Shown in pieces: positions 44,278-52,393 of a stretch of DNA of 64,000 bases. The translations under genes and the position numbers were made by a program. Within the stretch, counting starts at the first letter, position 1. Each line of letters opens with the position of its first letter. The stretch covers positions 2,852,001 to 2,916,000 of the forward strand of contig NZ_CP169056.1 of assembly GCF_041890415.1 (NCBI RefSeq), read 5' to 3'. The notes beneath the pieces are model-generated. The model did no database searches. It was not told the origin of the DNA and worked only from the letters and a program-made list of their open reading frames with translations. Origin of the DNA: Pseudoxanthomonas koreensis_A (GTDB lineage Bacteria; Pseudomonadota; Gammaproteobacteria; Xanthomonadales; Xanthomonadaceae).

Positions 44278-46458
44278 CTACAGGTCGACGCCGAAGCCGA
44301 TGCCGGCGGAGCGTTCGCTGCCGCTGAAGGCGCCGCCGAGCGAGAACGAGGCGCGGTTGCCGATGCGCTTGCCGTAGCCGACCGACAGCGCGCGCTCGCC
44401 GCCCTGGAAGCCGGCGCCGACCGCGATGCGGCCGCGCGGGCTCTGGCTGCCGGCGGCGTTGATCGCCATGTTCAGCATCGCCGCGCCCATCGCGCCCTGA
44501 CGGTCGATGCGCTGGTCCTGGCGGTACATGCGCCGGTCGAGGTCTTCGAAGCGGTCGTCGAACGCGTCCAGGCGGCCGCTGATCGAAGCCGGGTCGAATC
44601 CGGCCAGGGCAGCGATCTGGGTGTCGGTATAGGTGTTGGCAGCGGCCAGGGTGGTGGTATCGCCGGCCTCCATGTCGGCGCGCACGGCCGCGTCGCCGGC
44701 CTCCATGTCGGTACGCAGGGCGGCGTCGCCGGTGTCGGCGTAGGTACGTGCCGAGGTCAGGGTGGTCGCGTCGCCCGCCTCCACGATCCCCGGGGTGACC
44801 CCGCCGATGCTGATGATGGCCGCGTCGGTGTAGGCGTTGGCCGCGCTCAGGGTGCTGGCGTCGCCGGTGTCGGCATAGCCCTGCGCCGAGGCCAGGGTGG
44901 TCGCGTCGCCGGCGTCGGCGATCGCCCGCACCTGGGGCCCGGTCAGGCCGCCGCCGCCGCCGGGCGCGATGCCGGCGATCTGGGCGTCGGTATAGGCATT
45001 GGCGCTGGTGAGCGTGTCCTGCAGCTGGCCCAGGTTGACCGCGTCGGTGGTCGCGGTGCCGGCGGCCACGTTCACGATCTGGCGCTCGCTGCCGACCGCG
45101 CCCACGGACACGGTGTTGTCGCGGAGGGCCACCGCGCCCGCGCCCAGGGCCACGCTTCCCGCGGCCATCGCACCTGAGTTGTGGCCGATGGCCACCGACT
45201 GCTGCGCCAGGCCGCGCGCGGAGTAGCCCAGCGCGATCGAGGTCTCGCCCGCGCCGACCGAGTTGTAGCCGATCGCCACGCTGCCGATCCCGCTGGCGCG
45301 CGCGAGGCTGCCGGTGGCGACGGTGAAGTCGGCCGAGGCCCAGCTGGCCGCGCCGATCGCGGTGGCCTGCTGGCCGCCGGCGAAGGTCTGCTCGTCGCTG
45401 GCGTCGAGCGCGTCGATCACGCCGTCGCCGTTGGTGTCGAGGGTGGCGGGCGAGGGCATGCCGTCGCCGTCGAAGTCCATCATGCTGCCGATGGCGATCG
45501 AGCCGGTGCTGGTCAGGGCGGGGTTGCCGTCGGCGCGGCTGAAGGTGCCGATGGCGATGGACGAGTCGATCGCGGCGGTGGCGAAGCTGCCCATCGCGAC
45601 CGAGGCGTCGCCCAGGGCGCTGCTGACGTAGCCGATGCCGACGCTGTAGTCGCCGGTGGCGAAGTTGTTGGTGCCCACGGCGGTCGCATAGTTGCCGCCG
45701 ACCTGGTTGACCGCGCCGAAGGCGCTGCTGCGCTCGCCGCCGGCGGTATTGCGGTAGCCGACCGCGGTGCTCTGCAGGCCGGCGGCGGCGTTGTCCGTGC
45801 CCAGGGCGCTGGCGAAGTCCGCCGTCGCCCGGTTGAGGTTGCCGAACACGTTCGCCTGCACGCCGGTGGCGAGCACGGCGTTGCCGACCACCACCGAGTT
45901 CGTGCCGGCGGCGATGGCGATCTCCGAGGACGCATCCATCACGCCGTCGCCGTCCAGGTCGAGGTCGAACGCGATGTCGCCGCTGCCGTTCAGGTCGATC
46001 CAGCCGCCCGCGGCGTAGGCGTCGGTGCCCCTGGCCTCGGCGTAGAAGCCGTAGGCGCTGCTGCGCGCGCCCAGGGCCCGGGTGGAGTGGCCCATGGACG
46101 TGGCCAGGGACCCATACGCGCGGGCGAAGTAGCCGAATGCCACGGTGTTGGTGGCGGTGGCCTCGCTCTGGAACCCGAACGCGCTGGAGTGCTGTCCCAG
46201 CGCCTCGTTCGAGAACCCGACCGCGGTCGCGACGACGTTGGCGGCGATGTTGTCGCGGCCGATCGCGGTGCTGGCGTCGTGTGAGGCGACGTTGCCTTCG
46301 CCGCAGGCGAACGCTTCCACGCCCGCGGCAGTGCTGGGCGCGGTGGTTGCGGGGGTGGTATCGCAGATGCTGCCAGCCTGCGCGGCGCCGGCGGCCGCGA
46401 GGATCGGCAGGGAGAGGATCAGCGCCGCATACAGCGGCCGACGCGCGAACATCGTCAT
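44278..46458 (-). CDS. Trimeric autotransporter adhesin (YadA-like)
   Basis: Surface adhesin of 726 residues, type Vc secretion. Signal peptide 1-28. The head is a long run of 14-residue YadA-type repeats with phrases such as STAIGRDN, TAVGFSNEA, SVAIGYNS and SIALGYSA. The neck-like motif INVAAGTATTDAVNLGQL is followed by a stalk of repeated TLASAQGYADTGDA units. The last 65 residues are the membrane anchor, ending in SAGIGFGVDL. Unusual: two acidic loops interrupt the head, DLDLDGDGVMD (about 165-175) and DFDGDGMPSPATLDTNGDGV (about 328-347), both matching calcium-binding loops. Start ATG 46458 is preferred over 46464 because GGAG is then seven bases away. Confidence 0.93.
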   Translation of the reverse strand: MTMFARRPLYAALILSLPILAAAGAAQAGSICDTTPATTAPSTAAGVEAFACGEGNVASHDASTAIGRDNIAANVVATAVGFSNEALGQHSSAFGFQSEATATNTVAFGYFARAYGSLATSMGHSTRALGARSSAYGFYAEARGTDAYAAGGWIDLNGSGDIAFDLDLDGDGVMDASSEIAIAAGTNSVVVGNAVLATGVQANVFGNLNRATADFASALGTDNAAAGLQSTAVGYRNTAGGERSSAFGAVNQVGGNYATAVGTNNFATGDYSVGIGYVSSALGDASVAMGSFATAAIDSSIAIGTFSRADGNPALTSTGSIAIGSMMDFDGDGMPSPATLDTNGDGVIDALDASDEQTFAGGQQATAIGAASWASADFTVATGSLARASGIGSVAIGYNSVGAGETSIALGYSARGLAQQSVAIGHNSGAMAAGSVALGAGAVALRDNTVSVGAVGSERQIVNVAAGTATTDAVNLGQLQDTLTSANAYTDAQIAGIAPGGGGGLTGPQVRAIADAGDATTLASAQGYADTGDASTLSAANAYTDAAIISIGGVTPGIVEAGDATTLTSARTYADTGDAALRTDMEAGDAAVRADMEAGDTTTLAAANTYTDTQIAALAGFDPASISGRLDAFDDRFEDLDRRMYRQDQRIDRQGAMGAAMLNMAINAAGSQSPRGRIAVGAGFQGGERALSVGYGKRIGNRASFSLGGAFSGSERSAGIGFGVDL

Positions 46459-46586
46459 GGACATGCTCCAGCAAGGTCGTCCGGGGGACCGGAGGGGCCA
46501 CCCGGCGCCGCGCCTATCGCGGCGTTCACTGGAGCATTCGGAAACCGGGCCGGATTCGTCTCACCCGGGGGCGGCGACCACCGCTG

Positions 46587-49244
46587 TCAGGGTGCGGGGG
46601 ACGGCTCCGGCGGCGGCAGCGCCGCGGCCAGCCAGGGCGGGAACGGCGACCCGTTGCCCTGCAGCGAGGCGAACTGCGCCCCGGCGCTGGCCGCCGCGGA
46701 CGCATCGTTGCCGCAGCGCGCCTGCAGCGCCCACCATGCCGCCCACCAGCGCCGTTCGACCGGTTCGAGCACGGCCGCGTCGGGTGGCGGTTCGGCGCCG
46801 GGCACCGTGCAGGCGGCGCCCGCTGCGGCGGCCGCGCGCCAGGCCCGCGCGATGCAGGTCCAGCGCGCCAGCGAGCGCTGCCGGTCGAGGGCGTCGCAGG
46901 GCAGCTCGCCCTGCAGCAGCAGGCCATCCGGGTCCGGCTGGCCGCGCTCGAACCTCAGCAGGCCGGCCAGCATCGGCACCCAGGCCACGCCGGGGCTCTC
47001 CGCGGACGCCAGCCCCCGGTCCATGCGCCAGGCCGACTCGGCCGCCTCGCCCGCGGCGTCGGTGTCGCCGGCGCGGTAGTGCGCCAGCGCCTGCCAACCC
47101 AGGTTCTGCACGGTGTCCGGATGCGGGCGGTCGCCGAAGCGCTCGCGGTAGAGGCGGTCGAGTCGGGCGAACTCGTCGGCCGCAGCCTGCGCCCGCCCCT
47201 GCTGCAGGTGGATGGTGGCGACGTTGCCGGCGGTGGCCATGGTGGTCGGATGCGCGGCGCCGTAGATGCGCTCCTGCAGGGCGAAAGCCTTGGCGAAGGT
47301 GCGCTCGGCGTCGTCGATGCGGCCGGCGTCGTGGTAGGCAATGCCCAGGTCGTTCTCGACCGCGGCCAGGGCCACCTCGTCGCGCTCGCTGGCCACGGCC
47401 TGTTCGAGCCAGTCGATGGCTTCGTCCGGCCGGCCCGCGGCGTTGGTGGCCGCGCCCAGCATGCGCAGGGCATAGCCCAGGTGCGCCTGATCCGCCGACC
47501 CGTCCCGGCGCATCCGTTCGACCACCGCGCCGGCGATCGCGATCGCCTCCTCGCTGCGCCCGTTCACCACCAGCATGTCGGCCAGCTGCACGCGGATGCG
47601 CTCGGACCGCGCCGGATCGGCGCCGGGGCTGGCGTCGAGCAAGGCCACGGCGCGCTCCAGCAGCTGCACAGAAGCCTCGTGCCGACCCTGTTCGTAGGCG
47701 ACCATCGCGCGCTGGGAGAGGATGTCGGCCTGCAGCGGCGGGTCGGCCAGGGCACCGGTGTCGAACAGGGCCAGCGCCTGGTCGAGGGTGCGCGCGGCGT
47801 CGGCCAGCATCGCCCGCGACAGCTGGCTGCGACCGATCACCAGCAGCAGTTCGGCGCGCAGCGCCGGCCGGTCGGCCAGCTCGGTGGAGATCCGCGCCGC
47901 GCCCTCGCGCAGCAGCTCGGAGGCCGGCGGATCGCGGCCGCCGGTGTGCGCCGGGTCGCCCGACTCGAGGATCCCGACCAGGAACTCCTTGACCGCGACC
48001 GCACGCTCGGCCTCGCGGCGCGCGCGTTCTGCCTGCCACAGCGTGGCCGCGACACCGCCGGCCACCGCCAGCACCAGCACCGCGCTGGCGGCGGTGGCGA
48101 AGCGGTTGCGGGCCACGAACCGGCCGGCGCGATACCACGCGCCCGGCGCGCGCGCGCGGATCGGCCGCCGCTGCTGCCAGCGCCGCAGATCGTCCATCAG
48201 GCCGACCACGTCGGGGTAGCGCTGGCGCGGATCGACCGCCAGCGCCTTCATCACGATGGTGTCGAGGTCGCCGCGCAGGTGCCGGCTCCAGCGCCGCTCC
48301 GGGGCCCCGGCCACGGCGTCCTCGCCGAGCCGCGACAGCGCCTTCGACGGCGCCAGCGTCGGCTCGCCCGCACCCGCGCCGCTGCGGCGCGGCGGCACGC
48401 CGGTCAGCAGCCGGTACAGCAGCGCGCCCAGGCCGTAGACGTCCATGGCGGTGGTGGCGCGTTCGCCAGCGAACTGCTCGGGCGCGGCATATTCGGGGGT
48501 GAGCGCGCGCAGCGCGGTGCTGGTGCGTGGCTCCGCCCCGTCCTCGACGTCGGCCAGGCGGGCGATGCCGAAATCCAGCAGCCGCGGATAGCCGTCGCCG
48601 TCGACCAGGACGTTCGAGGGCTTGATGTCGCGGTGGATCACCAGGCTGCGATGGGCGCCGGCGACCGCGTCGCAGACCTGCAGCACCAGGGCCACGCGAC
48701 CGTGCACGTCGAGCCGGCGCGCGCTGCACCAGGCGTCGATGCGCTCGCCGCGCACCCGCGCCATCGCCAGCCACGGGGTGCCGTCCTCGGCGATGCCGGC
48801 GTCGTACAGGTCGACGATGCAGGGATGGCGCAGGCGCAGCAGCGCCTGCTGTTCGCGCAGGAAACGCTCGCGCCCGCCCTCGGCCAGCGCGCCCAGGGTG
48901 AGCACCTTGACCGCCGCGTCCTGCCCTTCCGGGCCTTCGACCGCGTGCGCGCGGTAGACCACCGACATGCCGCCGCGGCCGATCTCGTCCTCCAGCCGCC
49001 AGCGCCCGAGCCGCCGCCCGGCCAGTGCGTTGGGCGCCGCGGCCGGCAGCGGCAGCGCCTCGGGGTGGTCGAGCGGGCCTTCGCCTTCGTCGTAGGCGGC
49101 AAGCAGGCGCCGCACGCGCGCGCGCAGGCCGGGTTCGATGGCCAGCGCCGCCAGCGCCGCCTCGCGCCGGTCGGGCGCCAGCTCCAGCAGCTGGCCGAAG
49201 ATCGCATCGGCCTGCTGCCACAACGCCTGTCGCGCTTCGTCCAC
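46587..49244 (-). CDS. Ser/Thr protein kinase with transmembrane helix and TPR-like sensor region (module 1)
   Basis: An 885-residue kinase. The N-terminal 75 residues are helical, and the kinase domain (about 80-345) is complete: GRGGMSVVY, K113 in AAVKVLTLG, HRDIKPSN at 204-211, DFG at 224-226 and PEYAAPEQ. A transmembrane helix at about 382-403 separates it from a roughly 480-residue helical, TPR-like C-terminal region predicted to be periplasmic. The start is GTG 49244, six bases after the sigma-factor stop codon; no ATG is near. It forms a two-gene operon with the ECF-type sigma gene. It closely resembles the kinase of module 2. Confidence 0.9.
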   Translation of the reverse strand: MDEARQALWQQADAIFGQLLELAPDRREAALAALAIEPGLRARVRRLLAAYDEGEGPLDHPEALPLPAAAPNALAGRRLGRWRLEDEIGRGGMSVVYRAHAVEGPEGQDAAVKVLTLGALAEGGRERFLREQQALLRLRHPCIVDLYDAGIAEDGTPWLAMARVRGERIDAWCSARRLDVHGRVALVLQVCDAVAGAHRSLVIHRDIKPSNVLVDGDGYPRLLDFGIARLADVEDGAEPRTSTALRALTPEYAAPEQFAGERATTAMDVYGLGALLYRLLTGVPPRRSGAGAGEPTLAPSKALSRLGEDAVAGAPERRWSRHLRGDLDTIVMKALAVDPRQRYPDVVGLMDDLRRWQQRRPIRARAPGAWYRAGRFVARNRFATAASAVLVLAVAGGVAATLWQAERARREAERAVAVKEFLVGILESGDPAHTGGRDPPASELLREGAARISTELADRPALRAELLLVIGRSQLSRAMLADAARTLDQALALFDTGALADPPLQADILSQRAMVAYEQGRHEASVQLLERAVALLDASPGADPARSERIRVQLADMLVVNGRSEEAIAIAGAVVERMRRDGSADQAHLGYALRMLGAATNAAGRPDEAIDWLEQAVASERDEVALAAVENDLGIAYHDAGRIDDAERTFAKAFALQERIYGAAHPTTMATAGNVATIHLQQGRAQAAADEFARLDRLYRERFGDRPHPDTVQNLGWQALAHYRAGDTDAAGEAAESAWRMDRGLASAESPGVAWVPMLAGLLRFERGQPDPDGLLLQGELPCDALDRQRSLARWTCIARAWRAAAAAGAACTVPGAEPPPDAAVLEPVERRWWAAWWALQARCGNDASAAASAGAQFASLQGNGSPFPPWLAAALPPPEPSPAP

Positions 49245-49249
49245 CGGGT

Positions 49250-49816
49250 TCAGTCGTCCGCGTCGGCCAGCACGCTGTGCAGGAATGCACGCGCCTGCGC
49301 CCATTCGCGCTTGGCGGTGCTTTCCCCGCAGCCCAGCAGTTCGGCCACTTCGGTGAACTCAAGGCCGATGAAGTAGCGCATCTCGACGATCTCGCGGCGG
49401 CGCGGGCTGATCCGGTCGAGCAGGTCGAGGCCGTCGTGCAGGGCCAGCAGTTCGCCGTCGTCGGCTTCGGCGGCCAGGCACGCGCTGAGCGTGACCTGGA
49501 CCTGGTCGCCGCCGCGCTTGCCGGCGCCACGCCGGCGCGCCTGGTCGACCACGATCCAGCGCATGGCCTTGGCCGCGGTGGCGAAGAAATGCTTGCGGCT
49601 GGTCAGCGACAGCGGCGCGCCCGCGGTCAGCCGCAGATAGGCCTCGTGCACCAGCACGGTGGGCGAACAGGTGTGGTCGCCGGCATGGGCACGCGCCATC
49701 GCGATGCGCCGCAGCTCCGGATACAGCGCCTCGAACACGGCCGACAGCGATCCGGCATCGCCGCCTTCGGCCTGCCGCAGCAGCCGCGTGATCTCCGGTT
49801 CCGCTTCCACGCCCAT
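49250..49816 (-). CDS. ECF-type RNA polymerase sigma factor (module 1)
   Basis: A 188-residue sigma-70-family regulator of the ECF kind often paired with Ser/Thr kinases (the TIGR02999-like group). Region 2 includes EALYPELRRIAMARAHAGD and HFFATAAKAMRWIVVDQARRR; region 4 reads IVEMRYFIGLEFTEVAELLG followed by the helix-turn-helix. ATG 49816 gives the standard N-terminus. The partner kinase gene follows at once. No anti-sigma gene is present, so phosphorylation by the kinase may control it. Divergent from tatD. Confidence 0.9.
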   Translation of the reverse strand: MGVEAEPEITRLLRQAEGGDAGSLSAVFEALYPELRRIAMARAHAGDHTCSPTVLVHEAYLRLTAGAPLSLTSRKHFFATAAKAMRWIVVDQARRRGAGKRGGDQVQVTLSACLAAEADDGELLALHDGLDLLDRISPRRREIVEMRYFIGLEFTEVAELLGCGESTAKREWAQARAFLHSVLADADD

Positions 49817-49844
49817 GCCGACCGTTCCGGATCGTCCCCGTTCG

Positions 49845-49850
49845 TATACT
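49845..49850 (+). promoter_or_regulatory. Candidate -10 box for tatD
   Basis: TATACT lies 72 bases upstream of the tatD start, in the AT-richest part of the divergent gap. No good -35 box is present. Confidence 0.35.
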
Positions 49851-49922
49851 ACTCCGCGCCGCACCGGCCGGCATGGCCGGCACGCCCGGCCCTCCTCCGT
49901 CCGCAGCCCCGGCAAGTATTCC

Positions 49923-50735
49923 GTGCACCTGATCGATATCGGCGCCAACCTCACCCATGACAGCTTCGACCACGACCGTGACGCCGTGCTGGCACGCGCT
50001 GCGGCCGCAGGCGTGGCGCAGATGGTGGTCACCGGCGCCAGCCGCGAACATTCGCCGCAGGCGTTGGCCCTGGCGCAGGCGCATCCGGGCGTGCTGTTTG
50101 CCACCGCCGGCGTGCATCCGCACCACGCAGTGGAGTACACCGACGAATGCGACGCGCAGATGCGCGCGCTGCATGTGCATCCGGAAGTGGTGGCGGTGGG
50201 CGAATGCGGCCTGGACTACTTCCGCGATTTCAGCCCGCGGCCGGCCCAGCGCCGGGCCTTCGAGCGGCAGTTGCAGATTGCCGCCGACCTGGCTGCCGCC
50301 GGCACGCCCAAACCACTGTTCCTGCACCAGCGCGACGCGCATGCGGACTTCATGGCGGTGATGCGCAACTTCGACGGCCGCCACGGGCCGGCGGTGGTGC
50401 ATTGCTTCACCGGCACGCGCGCGGAAATGTTCGACTGCCTGGACCGCGACTGGCACATCGGCATCACCGGCTGGCTGTGCGACGAGCGCCGCGGCGCGCA
50501 CCTGCGTGAGATCGTGAAGAACATTCCCGCGAACCGGCTGATGGTCGAGACCGACGCGCCCTACCTGCTGCCGCGCACGCTGCGGCCGATGCCCAAGGAC
50601 CGGCGCAACGAGCCGGCGTTCCTGCCGCATATCGTCGAGGAGCTGGCGCGCGACCGCGGCGAGGATCCAGCCACCACCGCGGCCAACGCCACCGCGGCCA
50701 CGCGCGCATTCTTCGGCCTGCCTGCACCGCGCTGA
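49923..50735 (+). CDS. tatD: TatD family metal-dependent hydrolase
   Basis: A 270-residue TIM-barrel metallo-hydrolase, 3'-5' DNase/RNase in E. coli. The N-terminus (HLIDIGANLTHDSF) is that of true TatD rather than its paralogue YcfH. Metal-binding motifs are GVHPHH, VAVGECGLDYFRDF, FLHQRDAH, VVHCFTGTRAEM and VETDAPYLLPR. The start is GTG 49923. It stands alone between sigma module 1 and a lipoprotein gene, and is not next to tatABC here. Confidence 0.93.
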   Translation: MHLIDIGANLTHDSFDHDRDAVLARAAAAGVAQMVVTGASREHSPQALALAQAHPGVLFATAGVHPHHAVEYTDECDAQMRALHVHPEVVAVGECGLDYFRDFSPRPAQRRAFERQLQIAADLAAAGTPKPLFLHQRDAHADFMAVMRNFDGRHGPAVVHCFTGTRAEMFDCLDRDWHIGITGWLCDERRGAHLREIVKNIPANRLMVETDAPYLLPRTLRPMPKDRRNEPAFLPHIVEELARDRGEDPATTAANATAATRAFFGLPAPR

Positions 50736-50761
50736 GCAACGCCCGCGGCATCGGAAGGCGG

Positions 50762-50790
50762 CGGCCACGCCGCGGACGCGGACGTGGCCG
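50762..50790. terminator. Stem-loop between tatD and the convergent lipoprotein gene
   Basis: CGGCCACG (50762-50769) pairs with CGTGGCCG (50783-50790) over a 13-base, G+C-rich loop. Confidence 0.4.
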
Positions 50791-50811
50791 GATGCGGCGC
50801 GGCCTGCCGGC

Positions 50812-51597
50812 TTACTGCGCCGCCGGCGCCGGGCCTTCGGCCACCAGCACCGCACCGCTGCCGTTGCCCACCTGCAGCACGATCCAGATCGCGCTGTCGG
50901 CGCGGCGGATGACGAAGGTATCCACGTCGCGGCCGTACCAGTAGGCGTCACGCACGTGGGTGAACTCGCGGCGGAACTGGTCCAGCTCCTTCTGGCTGGC
51001 TTCGTAGGTGGCCTTGTCCACGCTGCGGTCGGCAAGCTGCACGGCACCCAGGGCCTGCAGCTGGTCGCGCACCAGCTTGGATACTTCGTAGCGCGACCAG
51101 GTCTTGCCGTCGGCGGTGCGGATGCTGTCCTCGAAGACCTTGCCTTCCACCCACAGCAGCTCGCTGCCGGTCCACACCGGGACCCGCGCCAGGTCACGCG
51201 TGCGCCGGTCGAGGTTGGTCCCCGCCGAGTAGCGGTAGCCCTCCGGCAGCACCGCATAGGGCCACGCGGGCAGGTCCACCGCGCTGGTCGCGATGGCGCC
51301 GATGTCGAAGCCCGCGGCGGGCGCGGCAGCGCCGTCGGTGTCCGCGGCGCCGGGCGCTGCTGCAGGGTCTGCGGATGCGGCATCGGTCGTCGCCGCTGCC
51401 GTTTCGACCGGTGCCGATTCCGGTGCGGATTCCAGCGTGGCCGCGGGAGCCTGCGAAGCGGCGTCCGGCAAGGCCGGGTCGGGATCGGCAACCGTGGCGG
51501 CCTGCGGTTCCGGCGCGGGCGCGTCGGACTGCTTGCCGCACGCGGCCAGCACGGTGACCGACAGGCCGAGCATCAAGGCGAGTTTCTTGGCTTGCAT
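50812..51597 (-). CDS. Lipoprotein of unknown function
   Basis: A 261-residue lipoprotein with lipobox LAAC (C20), a disordered Ala/Pro/Thr/Asp-rich linker to about residue 95, and a globular domain with DLPAWPYAVLPEGYRYSAGT and ELLWVEGKVFEDSIRTADGK. I do not recognise a named family. The phrase resembles the short domain that in some Xanthomonadaceae proteins precedes an OmpA domain, but no OmpA domain is present here. The start ATG 51597 is well placed for the signal peptide. Confidence 0.78.
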   Translation of the reverse strand: MQAKKLALMLGLSVTVLAACGKQSDAPAPEPQAATVADPDPALPDAASQAPAATLESAPESAPVETAAATTDAASADPAAAPGAADTDGAAAPAAGFDIGAIATSAVDLPAWPYAVLPEGYRYSAGTNLDRRTRDLARVPVWTGSELLWVEGKVFEDSIRTADGKTWSRYEVSKLVRDQLQALGAVQLADRSVDKATYEASQKELDQFRREFTHVRDAYWYGRDVDTFVIRRADSAIWIVLQVGNGSGAVLVAEGPAPAAQ

Positions 51598-51762
51598 CCT
51601 GCATCCTCCAGTGTTTCAGGAACGGGCGAGTTTAACGGAGCGCCCGGGGTGGGCGCGCTGCGGACGTGCTGCGGCCAGGCCACGCACGCCGGAATCCGGA
51701 CGCTCGCCTCGCGCGGCGGCGCAGGCTGCACGTGTGGCCCGGCTGCGCGGTGGTGGAGATGT

Positions 51763-52275
51763 TCACTGGCGACGATAGCGCTGGATGATCGGGTCAGTGA
51801 CGCCAGGAATCTGCATGCGCGTCTCCAGCTCGCTGCCGCGGCAGCGGTACTGCTGGGTCGTCGGGCGCGTGTCACCCCGCGGGGTCTTGAGCGACACCCG
51901 GCCACCCTTGCCGGACAGCTCGGTAGTGGCGTCGGTATCGGAACTGGACGGGGTCAGGGTGAGGCTGCCGTCGGCGCTGCGCCAGCCACCCTGCGCCGCG
52001 AAGCGGCCATCACTGCGGGCGCGGATGCCATCGCGTTCACCGGCGGCCTGCACCTGGGCATGCAGGCGGTAGCGCCCATCGGCCCCAAGGTGCAGGGATG
52101 CGGCCTGGCGGCTGACCGCCATCTTCATGCCCGGCGCCTGGCGCTGGACCCACTCGGCCGCGCCATTGCCTTCCGGCTCCCAGGTGCCGACCAGGCACGG
52201 GTCCATGGCCGATGCCGGTGCCGGGAATAGCGCGGCCAGCGCGGCGACGGTGATGAGGGCGCGGATGTGCTGCAT
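51763..52275 (-). CDS. Exported small protein, lipocalin-like, unknown function
   Basis: A 170-residue exported protein: signal peptide MQHIRALITVAALAALFPAPASA, then a domain beginning MDPCLVGTWEPEGNGAAEWV, with alternating beta-strand pattern (SLHLGADGRYRLHAQVQAAG) and a final RYRCRG-like QYRCRGSELETRMQIPG. Two cysteines may form a disulfide. The opening CLVGTWE is typical of lipocalin-like domains, but no specific family can be claimed. Confidence 0.72.
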   Translation of the reverse strand: MQHIRALITVAALAALFPAPASAMDPCLVGTWEPEGNGAAEWVQRQAPGMKMAVSRQAASLHLGADGRYRLHAQVQAAGERDGIRARSDGRFAAQGGWRSADGSLTLTPSSSDTDATTELSGKGGRVSLKTPRGDTRPTTQQYRCRGSELETRMQIPGVTDPIIQRYRRQ

Positions 52276-52393
52276 GGCTTGCTCCTGGACTGGCTACGGC
52301 ATCGGGTGACGCCGCTCTCCCCGTTACATCCGCAGCAACGGTGCGCCGACTGCCAGCATCGCGTGCGGGGCGCGACAGCCTGTCAGGGTGCAG

